The translations under genes were made by a program, and so were the position numbers. Below the pieces are notes generated by a model, which saw nothing but the letters and a program-made list of their open reading frames with translations, had not been told where the DNA came from and searched no databases. Of a DNA stretch of 64,000 nt, positions 25,979 through 35,257 are shown piece by piece. The stretch spans positions 57,754 through 121,753 of the forward strand of contig CAIQEU010000011.1 of NCBI GenBank assembly GCA_903870905.1. Direction: 5' to 3'. This stretch comes from an uncultured Actinomycetes bacterium (GTDB taxonomy: Bacteria; Actinomycetota; Acidimicrobiia; Acidimicrobiales; RAAP-2). How positions within the stretch are numbered: position 1 is the stretch's first letter; the number at the start of each line of letters is the position of its first letter.

Positions 25979-26889
25979 TGAGGAGACGACGCTTCCCCAC
26001 CACCGTCCTCGCGGTAGCGACGTCGGCGGCACTGCTCGCGGGTGCATCTGGAGCGTCGGTCGCCCCTCCGACCGTTGCCCCGACGCTCGCATCGGTCGCT
26101 GCTGCGGTTGCCCGAGCGGCCATGGCGACCACGATTCCTGCCACCGTGACTCCTGCCCTCGCCAACGTCACCAATGACGGCCCAGGCTCGTTCATTGGTG
26201 GCACTGGCCACAAGAATCCGGCGAAGCTCGTCGCCGTCTTCGGTGACTCCCACGCGTGGATGTGGTACCCGGCCCTGCTCTCCGGGCTCGGTGCGACCTA
26301 CCACCTGTCCCTCACCTGGTCACCGGGATGTCCTGCCGCCGCAGTACCAGGCTCCGGCTACGGACCGAATGGAGCCGCCGCCTGTGCGACATGGAGGACG
26401 GCGACCATCGCGGCGATCCTCGCGTCGAAGCCCTACGCCGTCGTCCTCGCCGAGCGAACCGACTACGTCTTCACGGCTCCCGGGGTGCTCTCGACCCCGC
26501 AACAGTGGACCGCTGGTCTCGAGTCGACGATCTCCGCGTTCACCGCACACCACATCAAAGTGGTCGTGATCGGCGACGATCCCTCCTACACCCTCGGCTT
26601 CAACCCAGCGAGTTGCGTCGCCCGTGCTCCGAATTCGCTGTCGCTGTGCGAACCGCCGGTTGCTACCAGTGACCCGAACTACGCATCCAATGCACCGGCT
26701 GAGCAGCTGGCAGCGCGAGCGACCGGCGCCACGTTCATCAACACCGTGCCGCTCTTCTGCACCGCAACCGTGTGCCCCGTCATCATCAACAACCAGTTCG
26801 TGTACTACGACTGGTCGCACATCACCGCGACCTACTCGCTCTACCTCGCCAAGGTGATCGCACAGGAGGCGAACCTCCCCGCCAAGTGA
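25978..26889 (+). CDS. Secreted SGNH-fold protein
   Basis: A 303-aa protein with a signal peptide (RRRR then a hydrophobic stretch ending near LAGASGA). The mature part matches the SGNH domain found at the C-terminus of membrane O-acyltransferases such as OafA: GDSHAWMWYPAL holds the nucleophile Ser, and DWSHIT holds the Asp/His pair. Here it is free-standing. Four Cys pairs suggest disulphides. It probably acetylates or deacetylates an envelope glycan; no partner acyltransferase is adjacent. Confidence 0.82.
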   Translation: MRRRRFPTTVLAVATSAALLAGASGASVAPPTVAPTLASVAAAVARAAMATTIPATVTPALANVTNDGPGSFIGGTGHKNPAKLVAVFGDSHAWMWYPALLSGLGATYHLSLTWSPGCPAAAVPGSGYGPNGAAACATWRTATIAAILASKPYAVVLAERTDYVFTAPGVLSTPQQWTAGLESTISAFTAHHIKVVVIGDDPSYTLGFNPASCVARAPNSLSLCEPPVATSDPNYASNAPAEQLAARATGATFINTVPLFCTATVCPVIINNQFVYYDWSHITATYSLYLAKVIAQEANLPAK

Positions 26890-26923
26890 GGCAGCGAACC
26901 TCGTGAAATTTGAGCCAACGAAG

Positions 26924-26929
26924 TAGCAT
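26924..26929 (+). promoter_or_regulatory. -10 box TAGCAT, leaderless start for tldD
   Basis: TAGCAT lies 7 nt before GTG 26937 and decides the choice of that start. The interval has no ribosome-binding site. Confidence 0.45.
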
Positions 26930-26936
26930 GGGGCTC

Positions 26937-28442
26937 GTGCCCATGGCCTTCACCACCCTCGACGAGGATCTCGCCCGACACCTCTCCACCGTTGCCCTTG
27001 AGGCAGCCCACAGGGCTGGGGCGTCGCTGACCCAAGTTCGCATTGAATCGATTCGCGACCAGTACGTCGGACTGCGAGATGGCGAACTCGAGACGTCGTC
27101 GGATCGATCGACCTTCGGCATCGGCATTCGGGTGCTGGTCGACGGCGTCTTCGGATTCGCCGCAGCTGATGACGTCGACCCGGACGCGGTCGCCGGCGTC
27201 GCCGCTCGTGCCGTTGCCACTGCTCGCAGCGTCGCGAGAGCGCAACGCCGAAGGGTGGAGCTCGCTCCCGAGCCCAGCCACGGCGAGGTCCGCTGGAGCT
27301 CGCCCTTCGTCGTCGACCCCACCGAGGTTCCCTTGGCCGACAAGGTGGACGTACTCGCAGGGTGGAGTCGCCGAGTCCTCGGGGTCGCTGGCGTCTCGCA
27401 CGTCAGCGCGTCAGTCATGTGCGTGAACGAAGAGAAGTTCTACGCCGACTCCGCTGGCACCACTGCCCTCCAGCGCCGCGTCCGGATCCATCCGAGCCTC
27501 GAAGCCATGGCCGTCCACGAGACGCTCGGCATGGAGACCATGGCGACGACTGCTCCTCCAGTGGGTCGAGGCTGGGAGTACCTGAGCGGTACCGGCTGGG
27601 ACTTCGACGCTGAGTTGGCGCAACTCCCCCACGACCTCCTCGAGAAGCTGCACGCTCCTTCAGTGGCCGCAGGTCGATACGACCTCGTCATCGACCCGAC
27701 CAACCTGTGGCTCACCATCCACGAGTCCATTGGTCACGCCACTGAACTCGACCGGGCCCTCGGCTACGAAGCCGCCTACGCCGGCACCTCCTTCGCCACC
27801 CCGGACAAGCTCGGTACCTTGCGGTACGGATCAAGCGTCATGAACGTCACCGGCGATCGCACCGCAGAGCACGGTCTCGCAACCGTCGCCATCGACGACG
27901 AGGGGGTGGCTGCCCAATCCTTCGACATCATCGACAGCGGCACGCTCGTCGGCTACCAACTCGACCGGGCAACGGCTGCGGTTGCCGGTCGTGACCGATC
28001 GAATGGCTGTGCCTTCGCTGATTCGCCTCTCCACGTGCCCATCCAACGAATGGCGAATGTCTCTCTCGCCCCAGCACCAGGTGAAGGTCCCTCCACCGAG
28101 GATCTGATTGGCGGTGTCGATCGCGGCATCTTCGTCGTGGGCGACAAGAGCTGGTCGATCGACATGCAGCGCTACAACTTCCAGTTCACCGGGCAGCGCT
28201 TCTACGAGATCCGGGGCGGACGAATCGCCGGGCAACTCCGTGACGTTGCCTACCAAGCCACGACGACGGACTTCTGGGGGCAGATGGAAGCCGTCGGTGG
28301 AGCGCAGACCTACCTCTTGGCTGGAGCGTTCAACTGCGGCAAGGGCCAACCCGGACAAGTCGCACCGGTCAGCCACGGCTGCCCGAGCGTCCTCGTTCGA
28401 GACGTCGCCATCTTGAACACCAAGGCTGAAGGGGGTCGATGA
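26937..28442 (+). CDS. tldD: TldD-family metalloprotease subunit
   Basis: The catalytic subunit of the TldD/TldE zinc protease, which trims unfolded or modified peptides. The motif HESIGHATELD (HExxxH) supplies the zinc ligands and base; the family loop GTLRYGSS and the C-terminal GTLVGYQLDR, QRFYEIRGGR and GKGQPGQ blocks are present. The start is GTG 26937 (501 aa); ATG 26943 is an alternative. It overlaps tldE by 4 nt (ATGA), fixing a two-gene operon. Confidence 0.92.
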   Translation: MPMAFTTLDEDLARHLSTVALEAAHRAGASLTQVRIESIRDQYVGLRDGELETSSDRSTFGIGIRVLVDGVFGFAAADDVDPDAVAGVAARAVATARSVARAQRRRVELAPEPSHGEVRWSSPFVVDPTEVPLADKVDVLAGWSRRVLGVAGVSHVSASVMCVNEEKFYADSAGTTALQRRVRIHPSLEAMAVHETLGMETMATTAPPVGRGWEYLSGTGWDFDAELAQLPHDLLEKLHAPSVAAGRYDLVIDPTNLWLTIHESIGHATELDRALGYEAAYAGTSFATPDKLGTLRYGSSVMNVTGDRTAEHGLATVAIDDEGVAAQSFDIIDSGTLVGYQLDRATAAVAGRDRSNGCAFADSPLHVPIQRMANVSLAPAPGEGPSTEDLIGGVDRGIFVVGDKSWSIDMQRYNFQFTGQRFYEIRGGRIAGQLRDVAYQATTTDFWGQMEAVGGAQTYLLAGAFNCGKGQPGQVAPVSHGCPSVLVRDVAILNTKAEGGR

Positions 28443-29824
28443 TGGCGCTCCGAACCGCAGAACAAGTCATCGACCAAGCACTCGCCGCTCTGGCGCCGCA
28501 CCGCGGCGTGGTCATCGTGCGTGACGGCAGCGACGCCGAGGTCCGCTTCGCCAACAACACGGTCACGACCAACGGGGTGCGTTCCTCACGATCGGTGACC
28601 GTCATCGCCATGGTCACCCGAGACGGTGGCATGGCCACCGGGAGCGCGACGCGAAGTGGCGACAGCGACCCCGCAGCGCTGGTAGCCGCAGCGCTGGCAG
28701 AGGCGAGTACGGCTCCACTGGCCCACGATGCTGCAGACCTCGTCGACCCCGTCGTCGATGCGAACTTCAGCGATGCTGCGGTGCGCAACGACCTGTCCAT
28801 CCTCGATCCCGTCCTCGGTGGCCTCGGCGACCTCTTGGAGCGCGCTGAAGGTCATGGGGTCACCGTGGCCGGATTCGCCGAGCACTCCATGGAGACCACC
28901 TCCGTCGGGACGACCACTGGACTCCGGCGTCGCTTCGTGCAGCCAACAGGCTCCTTCCAACTCGTCGGTCGAGCAGATGGAGGGGCGCGCTCGTCGTGGG
29001 TGGGCACCGCAACTGCGGATTTCACCGATGTCGACCTCGGTGGGATCGAAGCCGAGATCCACCGGCGCCTCGATTGGGGGAAGCGCCAGGTCGCCCTCCC
29101 CGCCGGTCGCTACGAGACGCTCCTCCCGCCGAGTGCGGTAGCCGACCTCATGGCGTACGCCACCTGGATGGCCGGCGGACAAGACGCAGAAGACGGAGGA
29201 ACCGTCTTCTCGAGCGCCTCTGGTGGAACCCGAGTCGGCGATCGCCTGAGTGCCTTGCCCTTCACCTTGGCCTCGGATCCATTTGCTCTTGGCCTCGAGT
29301 GCCTCCCCTTCGTCGTGGCAACGGCATCGGGGAGCTCCCAGTCGGTCTTCGACAATGGGCTCCCGCTGGCGCCGACGACGTGGATCGATAGCGGACGCCT
29401 CAGCAACCTCCACTACCACCGGGCCGGAGCGGCTCGGAGTGGTGTGGCGGCGACCCCCATGATCGACAACGTGGCGCTCACCTGCGACGGTGGTGCGGGA
29501 TCGATCGAGGACCTCATTTCCTCGACGGAGCGGGCGCTGCTTGTGACGTGCCTCTGGTACATCCGGATCGTGGATCCGGCAACGCTGCTGCTCACCGGGC
29601 TCACGAGAGATGGTGTCTACCTCGTTCAAGACGGTGCAGTCGTCGCTCAGGTGAACAACTACCGCTTCAACGAGAGCCCGCTCGACGTCCTGGCCAAGAC
29701 CACCGAGGTTGGGGCGAGCGTTCGAACCTTCGGCCGTGAGTTCGGCGAGGACTTCAACCGGATGGCTGCCTGCCCGCTCCGCGTGGCGGACTTCAACATG
29801 AGTTCGGTCTCGAAAGCGAACTGA
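28439..29824 (+). CDS. tldE: TldE/PmbA-family subunit
   Basis: A 461-aa partner of TldD. It has the same N-terminal alpha/beta domain ([14 protein letters not shown]) and C-terminal PmbA domain ([21 protein letters not shown] read in segments, NNYRFNES) but no HExxxH, as expected for the non-catalytic subunit. In other bacteria the pair processes microcin B17, degrades CcdA antitoxin, or matures RiPPs. Here no precursor peptide is adjacent; the mft locus is 17 kb away and has its own peptidase. Confidence 0.9.
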   Translation: MMALRTAEQVIDQALAALAPHRGVVIVRDGSDAEVRFANNTVTTNGVRSSRSVTVIAMVTRDGGMATGSATRSGDSDPAALVAAALAEASTAPLAHDAADLVDPVVDANFSDAAVRNDLSILDPVLGGLGDLLERAEGHGVTVAGFAEHSMETTSVGTTTGLRRRFVQPTGSFQLVGRADGGARSSWVGTATADFTDVDLGGIEAEIHRRLDWGKRQVALPAGRYETLLPPSAVADLMAYATWMAGGQDAEDGGTVFSSASGGTRVGDRLSALPFTLASDPFALGLECLPFVVATASGSSQSVFDNGLPLAPTTWIDSGRLSNLHYHRAGAARSGVAATPMIDNVALTCDGGAGSIEDLISSTERALLVTCLWYIRIVDPATLLLTGLTRDGVYLVQDGAVVAQVNNYRFNESPLDVLAKTTEVGASVRTFGREFGEDFNRMAACPLRVADFNMSSVSKAN

Positions 29825-29830
29825 CGAAGC

Positions 29831-30604
29831 TCACACCTGCTCCACAGGGCAGGAGAACGTCGTCCGTCCTCCGATCGTGCGTCGTTCAAGCAACGTGCCA
29901 CAGCGTGGACACACCCCACCTCGCACCCGAGCGTCTTGGAGTGCGCCGCAGTCTGAGCCCCCACGACGACCAAGGGCACGGAGCGTCTTGCCAATTTGGC
30001 GATGGAGGGTGGTGACTTCTTCTGCCGACAGCGTCGCTGCTCGGCGCCCGGGATTGAGGTGCGCTTGGAAGCAGATCTCATCAGCGAGCAGATTGCCGAG
30101 ACCGGCGATGCGCACTTGATCGAGGAGGCGAGCTTTGAGCGCCGTTGGCGAGGTCGAACCCACACCGAGCGCTCGATGGAGCTCGGCAACGGCGATTGCC
30201 GTTGCATCGGGACCGAGTCGTGATTCGTCGGGATCAATGCTGACCCGAGCGAGGCGACGAGGATCGTGGAGTTCGACGCAGCGACCATCGGCCATCTCGG
30301 CCCGGAGGCGAATGAACCTGCGATCAGCAACCGCAGGGGCGTAGCGGAGGGCATCGAAGGCGCTCACCCCGTCGAGGAGGAATGACCCTGTCATCCCGGC
30401 GTGGAGCCCGAGGACGTGGTGCTCAGTGTCGAGGAGGAGCAACTTGCCAATTCGGCGCGTCGCGGTGATCGTCAGGCCTTCAGCAGGGCATCGACCAACT
30501 GCTCCACCGCAGACGAGGTGGTCACCCTCGACTCGGGAGATCGTGGCCCCAACAAGCGGATCAAGGAGACGCCGGTACGCCTCTACTTCGAGCAGTTCTG
30601 GCAC
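29831..30604 (-). CDS. Fpg/Nei-family DNA glycosylase with altered zinc finger
   Basis: A base-excision repair enzyme. From GTG 30604 the mature N-terminus is Pro-Glu (PELLEVEAYRR), which supplies the catalytic amine and acid; the beta-hairpin Lys is in RRIGKLLLLD; the helix-two-turn-helix region with LGNLLADEICF follows. The C-terminal zinc finger reads CPRC then 16 residues and CPVEQV at the very end: the fourth cysteine of CPxCQ is Glu. Length 257 aa. It is convergent with tldE, 6 bp apart. Substrate preference (oxidised purine or pyrimidine) cannot be set from this. Confidence 0.87.
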   Translation of the reverse strand: MPELLEVEAYRRLLDPLVGATISRVEGDHLVCGGAVGRCPAEGLTITATRRIGKLLLLDTEHHVLGLHAGMTGSFLLDGVSAFDALRYAPAVADRRFIRLRAEMADGRCVELHDPRRLARVSIDPDESRLGPDATAIAVAELHRALGVGSTSPTALKARLLDQVRIAGLGNLLADEICFQAHLNPGRRAATLSAEEVTTLHRQIGKTLRALGRRGGSDCGALQDARVRGGVCPRCGTLLERRTIGGRTTFSCPVEQV

Positions 30605-30794
30605 GAGAGCGAGGGTACTCGTCGGCAAGGCTCGTCGATCGGTTCGCTCCACGCGCCGCTCTCTGTTGCCGTCGTGGTCCAAGGGGTCGTGAATCTCGGG
30701 GATTGACGAGCAGCGAGCAGCAATCCACTAGAACCAAGGTCATGTCAAGCGCAGCATCTGCAATCGCCCGTCATGCCTCCGCAGGAGTTCACCC

Positions 30795-32078
30795 ATGAGC
30801 GCAACCGCGATTGTGGGCGCAACGGTCGTCACCTGCGATGAGGAAGCGAAGGTGATTCACGACGGCACGGTGGTCATCGACGGCACCACGATTCTCGACG
30901 TTGGACCAAGGGATGCGGTCGCAACGAATGGAGCGACGCTCATCCACGCGAGAGGGGCGATCCTCCACCCAGCACTCATCAATGCTCACGCTCACCTCGC
31001 GATGACCATCTTCCGAGGCGCCGCAGACGATCGAGACCTTCAAGGATTCTTGGAACGGATCTTCCCCCTTGAAGCGCAACACTGCAGTGAAGCGTCCATC
31101 GCTGCCGGGGTGCGCCTCGCGATTGGGGAATCGTTCCTCGCTGGCTGCACCTCGGCTCTCGACATGTACTTCTGGCCCGACGTTGCGCAGGCCGTTGCCG
31201 CTGAGGCGGGATTTCGGCTCCACAACGGTCCGGTCTTCATGGGGTTTCCAACTCCAGATTGCCCTTCGGTCGAGACGCAACTCGAGCGATTCACTGCGAG
31301 TCCCTCTCCCTGGATCGTTGCGCACGGCACGTACACACTCTCCGTGGAGGAGCTCAAGGCACTCGCCGCACTCCGGTTGGCGCACGCAGCACGCTTCACG
31401 ATCCATGCTGCAGAGAACACTGGTGAAGTTGACACCGTTCTCGAGATGACCCAGAAGACACCAGTCGCTCTCCTCGATGATCTCGGCCTCCTCGGGCCAC
31501 ATTCCGTGCTCGCCCACGTCGTTGCGATCACCGATGAGGAAATCGCTCGACTCGGTGCTACGGCAACCATCGTTGCCCACTGCCCACTGTCGAATCTGAA
31601 GCTCGCCTCGGGGATTTGTCGAACTCCTCAGCTCATCGCTGCCGGAGCGACCGTTGCTCTCGGCACCGACGGACCAGCCTCAAGTGATGATCTCGACCTC
31701 TACACCGCCATGCGTTTCGCAGCCCTCATCGCCCGCGGTGCAACGGGGGATGCCACTGCGCTCAGTGCCCGAGAGGTCCTTGAGATGGCAACGATCAACG
31801 GAGCCAGAGCGCTGGGCCTCGCCGACACCCTGGGTTCGATTACCCCAGGCAAGGACGCAGACCTCGTTCTCCTCGACGGTCAATCTGCAGCGCTCACTCC
31901 GAGCGTCGATCCCATCGCCAGCATTGTCTACGCAGCATCTCGAGCCGACGTTCGCGACGTCTGGGCAAAGGGTCGCCAGGTTGTTGCGAACCGACAACTG
32001 ACGACGATCGACCTTGGTCGTGCAGTTGCCGAGGTGCGCGAACTCGTTGCCACGTGGCGCGAATCCGACCTGGCGTGA
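30795..32078 (+). CDS. Amidohydrolase, MTA/SAH deaminase-like
   Basis: A 427-aa metal-dependent deaminase of the TrzN/ATZ/SAH-deaminase group. H65 and H67 in NAHAH, a later His in TIHAAENTGE, AHCPLSN and the Asp in LGTDGPASSDDLD provide the metal site; the N-terminal IVGATVVTCD and C-terminal GSITPGKDADLVLLD form the flanking beta-sandwich. Likely substrates are 5'-methylthioadenosine, S-adenosylhomocysteine, guanine or a triazine. Start ATG 30795 has GGAG upstream. Confidence 0.85.
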   Translation: MSATAIVGATVVTCDEEAKVIHDGTVVIDGTTILDVGPRDAVATNGATLIHARGAILHPALINAHAHLAMTIFRGAADDRDLQGFLERIFPLEAQHCSEASIAAGVRLAIGESFLAGCTSALDMYFWPDVAQAVAAEAGFRLHNGPVFMGFPTPDCPSVETQLERFTASPSPWIVAHGTYTLSVEELKALAALRLAHAARFTIHAAENTGEVDTVLEMTQKTPVALLDDLGLLGPHSVLAHVVAITDEEIARLGATATIVAHCPLSNLKLASGICRTPQLIAAGATVALGTDGPASSDDLDLYTAMRFAALIARGATGDATALSAREVLEMATINGARALGLADTLGSITPGKDADLVLLDGQSAALTPSVDPIASIVYAASRADVRDVWAKGRQVVANRQLTTIDLGRAVAEVRELVATWRESDLA

Positions 32079-32121
32079 CTCCACCGTGTCGCGCATCCAC
32101 GCTCTCACTCAATCGTGCAGT

Positions 32122-32144
32122 ATGTAGCCGTTCATGTGCTACAT
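32122..32144 (+). promoter_or_regulatory. Inverted-repeat operator of the second VapBC pair
   Basis: ATGTAGC-N9-GCTACAT is a perfect 7-bp inverted repeat ending 7 nt before the antitoxin ATG 32152. Its right half includes TGTGCTACAT, matching TGTGCTACCAT at the first VapBC operator. Confidence 0.6.
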
Positions 32145-32151
32145 TTGGCCC

Positions 32152-32427
32152 ATGCGCACCATCGGCGTTCGAGAGCTCCGTCAACATGCGAGCCGATATT
32201 TGAGTGACGTGAAGTCCGGGTTCTCCGTCATCATCACTGAGCGAGGGATCCCCGTTGCACAGATCAGCCCCCTCGCCGCCCCTTCGAATGCTGTCGCGCA
32301 GCTCGAGGCCCGCTGCACGTTCATTCGAGCAACGCAAGAATTCGCACTTCCTCGACCAATCGTGAACACCTCAGGGGCAACGAGTGCTGCGATCCTCGAT
32401 GCACTCCGTGAGGATCGCTGCGAGTGA
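32152..32427 (+). CDS. vapB: Phd/YefM-type antitoxin
   Basis: A 91-aa antitoxin with IGVRELRQHASRYLSDV at its start, clearly homologous to the antitoxin at 15222 (IGIRELRQNASVYIRRV), then ITERGIPVAQISPL. The C-terminal half, predicted to contact the toxin, differs between the two, which may limit cross-talk. The start is ATG 32152; an upstream ATG at 32134 lies inside the operator. Confidence 0.86.
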   Translation: MRTIGVRELRQHASRYLSDVKSGFSVIITERGIPVAQISPLAAPSNAVAQLEARCTFIRATQEFALPRPIVNTSGATSAAILDALREDRCE

Positions 32428-32819
32428 TCTACCTCGATACCTCTGCAATGGCGAAGTTGCTCGTCGTCGAGGCGGAAACTGTGGCTCTGCAGGAATGGCT
32501 CACGGAGCACCATGAGTATCCAATGGTGACGAGCACGATTGGTTCGATTGAGCTCCAGCGTGTGGCTCGTCGCCTCAGCGCTTCAGCGGAAATGGAAGCC
32601 CGACGATTTCTCAAGGGTCTTGGAAAAATCGTTCTCGATGACAACGTGATTGCTGATGCGGGCGATATTGGGCCGCCCTCCTTGCGTACCCTCGACGCCA
32701 TCCACCTCGCCGCAGCACGGCTCTGCGGCGACCTCCTCGTGGGCCTCGTCACCTATGACCAGCGCCTCACCGAGGCGGCGAGTGATCTGGGTCTCCCCGT
32801 CATCAGTCCTTCTGCGTGA
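32424..32819 (+). CDS. vapC: VapC-type PIN-domain toxin
   Basis: A 131-aa PIN ribonuclease starting at GTG 32424, overlapping the antitoxin by 4 nt. Acidic residues: D5 in YLDTSAM, Glu in GSIELQRV, Asp in TLDAIHLAAA and Asp in TYDQRL. It is a paralogue of the toxin at 14827. Confidence 0.88.
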   Translation: MIYLDTSAMAKLLVVEAETVALQEWLTEHHEYPMVTSTIGSIELQRVARRLSASAEMEARRFLKGLGKIVLDDNVIADAGDIGPPSLRTLDAIHLAAARLCGDLLVGLVTYDQRLTEAASDLGLPVISPSA

Positions 32820-32904
32820 CAATCGGTCGCCAATCTGCCGGCAGGCGGGGATCATCGGCCGCTGCACCCGAGCCCCAGTGTGCCCCGGGTCGATGGTGAG
32901 TCGG

Positions 32905-32910
32905 TAGGGT
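32905..32910 (+). promoter_or_regulatory. -10 box TAGGGT, leaderless start for the FrhB-like gene
   Basis: TAGGGT lies 6 nt before GTG 32917. The run of G between them (TTGGGG) could also be a weak ribosome site. Confidence 0.35.
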
Positions 32911-32916
32911 TGGGGC

Positions 32917-34071
32917 GTGTCTGAAACCATCGTGAAACCAGAGAAGCCGCAGTGGAAAGAACTCTTCACCGAGGTGGTGACCGGAGGCCTCTGCACCGGA
33001 TGCGCCGGCTGCATCATCGCCTGCCCCCACGACGTGCTCTCCTACGACGACAAGGACGGCAACTACAAGCCGTTCCACCTCGACATCGACGGTGGTCGTG
33101 AGGACTGTACCCACGGCCAGAAGGGCTGCACCATGTGCACCCGTGCCTGCCCGCGTTTTCGCACCTGGGAACCTGAGATCGACACGCACCTCTTCGGACG
33201 CGAGCGCGACGACGAGGATGTCTTCGGCCTCTCCCTCGACATCGTGCTGGCTCGGGCCACCGACCCAGAGCTCTTGGACGTTGGCCAAGACGGTGGATTC
33301 GTCTCAGCGCTGCTGACCTTCGCCCTCGAGAACGACGTCATCGACGGCGCCCTCGTCTCCTCGCTCGAAGGTGACGGCACGAACTGGAAGGCTGAGCCGG
33401 CGTATGTGACCGACCGCGCTGGGGTGATGGCGACCGCAGGATCTCGCTACACCTACTCGGCTAATACCCTCGCCTACCCGAAGGCCATCGAGGCCGGTGC
33501 GGAGCGCATCGCCCTCGTCGGCATGGGCTGCCAAGCCTCTGCTCCTGGCGCCATGCAGGCCCGCAAGGCCGGCAAGATCGCCCGTCGCCTGTCATTGACC
33601 ATTGGTCTCCTCTGCTCGAAGACCTTCGACGACGCCATCTTCGAAGAGCTCTTCGAGGCGAAGTACGGCTTGACTCGCCAGATGATCAAGAAGATGAACA
33701 TCAAGGGTGTCTTCCAGATCTGGACCCACGACGGCGGCTACCACGAGGTTCCCTTGAAAGAAGCCCACGCCTGGACCCGAGAGGGCTGCAAGTCGTGCCC
33801 TGACTTCGCTGCAGAGCACGCCGACATCTCGACCGGTGGTATCGGCTCCTTCAGCGACTGGACCCTCACCATTGTTCGCACCGAGAAGGGTCGGGCCCTC
33901 CTCGACCAGATGATCGCTGCTGGTGCCGTTGAGGTTCGCCCCGGTGACGACGACCCAGCGGGTATCGCCCTGCTCCGTCGCTTGGCTGGCGTCAGCCGCA
34001 AGCGCTGGCCGTCGACTGCCGTGCCGATGCCTGGTCGTCTGCCCACTCCTCCAGCACCAGCCGCTTCCTGA
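32917..34071 (+). CDS. FrhB/FdhB-family iron-sulfur flavoprotein (F420-type)
   Basis: A 384-aa protein of the coenzyme F420 hydrogenase/dehydrogenase beta-subunit family. Two ferredoxin-like clusters are visible at the N-terminus (CTGCAGCIIACP and CTMCTRACP), followed by the FrhB core with QDGGFVSALL, VGMGCQASAP and the conserved C-terminal Cys pair EGCKSCPDFAAEHADI. Members bind FAD and couple F420 or ferredoxin to a partner oxidoreductase. Many actinobacteria make F420, so this is plausible, but no partner hydrogenase or dehydrogenase subunit is next to it. It is followed 19 nt later by the phosphatase trio. Confidence 0.85.
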   Translation: MSETIVKPEKPQWKELFTEVVTGGLCTGCAGCIIACPHDVLSYDDKDGNYKPFHLDIDGGREDCTHGQKGCTMCTRACPRFRTWEPEIDTHLFGRERDDEDVFGLSLDIVLARATDPELLDVGQDGGFVSALLTFALENDVIDGALVSSLEGDGTNWKAEPAYVTDRAGVMATAGSRYTYSANTLAYPKAIEAGAERIALVGMGCQASAPGAMQARKAGKIARRLSLTIGLLCSKTFDDAIFEELFEAKYGLTRQMIKKMNIKGVFQIWTHDGGYHEVPLKEAHAWTREGCKSCPDFAAEHADISTGGIGSFSDWTLTIVRTEKGRALLDQMIAAGAVEVRPGDDDPAGIALLRRLAGVSRKRWPSTAVPMPGRLPTPPAPAAS

Positions 34072-34090
34072 GCACCGATCGCTGACCGAG

Positions 34091-34741
34091 ATGGCGAAGA
34101 AGCAACCACCAGCACCGACGGCCACGACCGTCTACTTGGTCCGTCACGGCGTCACCCCGTCAACCGGTGCCGTGCTCCCAGGACGAGCCAAGGGGCTCCA
34201 CCTGTCCGACGCAGGAGTTACGCAAGCTGAGCGAGCTGCGCAGCGATTGGCCGAACTCAAGACCCCGCCCGTCGCCCTCTACGCTTCTCCGCTCGAGCGC
34301 ACCAAGGAGACCGCGGCGCCCATCGCCAAAGCCCTTGGCCTCAAGACAACGATCGCCAAGGGACTCCTCGAGTGCGATTTCGGCGCGTGGACGGGTCAGC
34401 AGCTCGACGAACTGCGCAAGCTCCCCGAGTGGCAGACCGTGCAGAAGGCCCCGAGTCAGTTCCGCTTCCCCGGTGGGGAGTCGTTCCTCGAGATGCAAGC
34501 CCGCTCCTACGGCGCCGTCGTCGATCTCGCTGCTGCGCACCGCGGTGCGTCCATTGTGCTCGTCTCCCACGCTGACCCCATCAAGGCGATCGTCGCGATG
34601 GCTGCCGGCACGCCGCTCGATCAGTTCCAGCGACTCGTGGTCTCCCCGTGTTCGATCACGACGCTCATGATCACCGCCGAGGGCGCCATCGTGCTCTCGG
34701 TGAACTCCACCGCATCTCTGACCGAGGTTGTCCCATCGTGA
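34091..34741 (+). CDS. Histidine phosphatase (MSMEG_4193-type phosphomutase family)
   Basis: A 216-aa histidine-phosphatase-superfamily protein: the phosphohistidine motif VRHGVTPSTG, the ASPLERTKETA block, ECDFGAWTG and SHADPIKA with the second His. Order and neighbours (DUF3090, SCO1664-family) match the actinobacterial cluster Rv2135c-Rv2134c-Rv2133c in M. tuberculosis. ATG 34091. Substrate unknown. Confidence 0.88.
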   Translation: MAKKQPPAPTATTVYLVRHGVTPSTGAVLPGRAKGLHLSDAGVTQAERAAQRLAELKTPPVALYASPLERTKETAAPIAKALGLKTTIAKGLLECDFGAWTGQQLDELRKLPEWQTVQKAPSQFRFPGGESFLEMQARSYGAVVDLAAAHRGASIVLVSHADPIKAIVAMAAGTPLDQFQRLVVSPCSITTLMITAEGAIVLSVNSTASLTEVVPS

Positions 34742-35250
34742 CCCACTACGTCCTCGCAGAACCCGAGCGCTTCACCGTCGGCACCATCGGTGCTGTTGGA
34801 CAGCGAACCTTCCTGCTGCAGATGCGAGAGGGTCGTCAGCTCGTCACCATCAAGGTTGAGAAAATGCAGGTCGCCACCGTTTCCGCCTACCTCACGAACG
34901 TCGTGAAGGAGATGGGCCGCCCGAAGCACTTGCCAGATGATCTGGCCTTGGAAGATGAGCACGAGCCCGACTTCGCCCTCGGCGACGTGAGCGTTGCCAT
35001 TGACGAGGATGCCCAGACCATCACCTTGGTGCTCGACAGCATCGACACCACTGAAGACGACGACGGGGATGAGGTGCCCATGGATCGGGTGACGGTGACC
35101 ATCACTCGTGAACAAGCAGCAGCGTTCGCTATTCAGGCCACCGTGCTCGTCGAAGGTGGACGCCCACCATGCCCGCTGTGCGCCCTGCCCATCGATCCGC
35201 GCGGCCATGACTGCCCTCGGACGAATGGGTTCAAGGCCCCCATCACCTGA
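34738..35250 (+). CDS. DUF3090 protein
   Basis: A 170-aa conserved actinobacterial protein starting at GTG 34738, which overlaps the phosphatase stop (GTGA). It begins THYVLAEPERFTVGTIG, continues with FLLQMREGRQLVTIKVEK and ends with CPLCALPIDPRGHDCP, a likely small zinc site. Function unknown; it always travels with the phosphatase and the PI3K-like protein. Confidence 0.9.
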   Translation: MTHYVLAEPERFTVGTIGAVGQRTFLLQMREGRQLVTIKVEKMQVATVSAYLTNVVKEMGRPKHLPDDLALEDEHEPDFALGDVSVAIDEDAQTITLVLDSIDTTEDDDGDEVPMDRVTVTITREQAAAFAIQATVLVEGGRPPCPLCALPIDPRGHDCPRTNGFKAPIT

Positions 35251-35257
35251 GGTGGCA

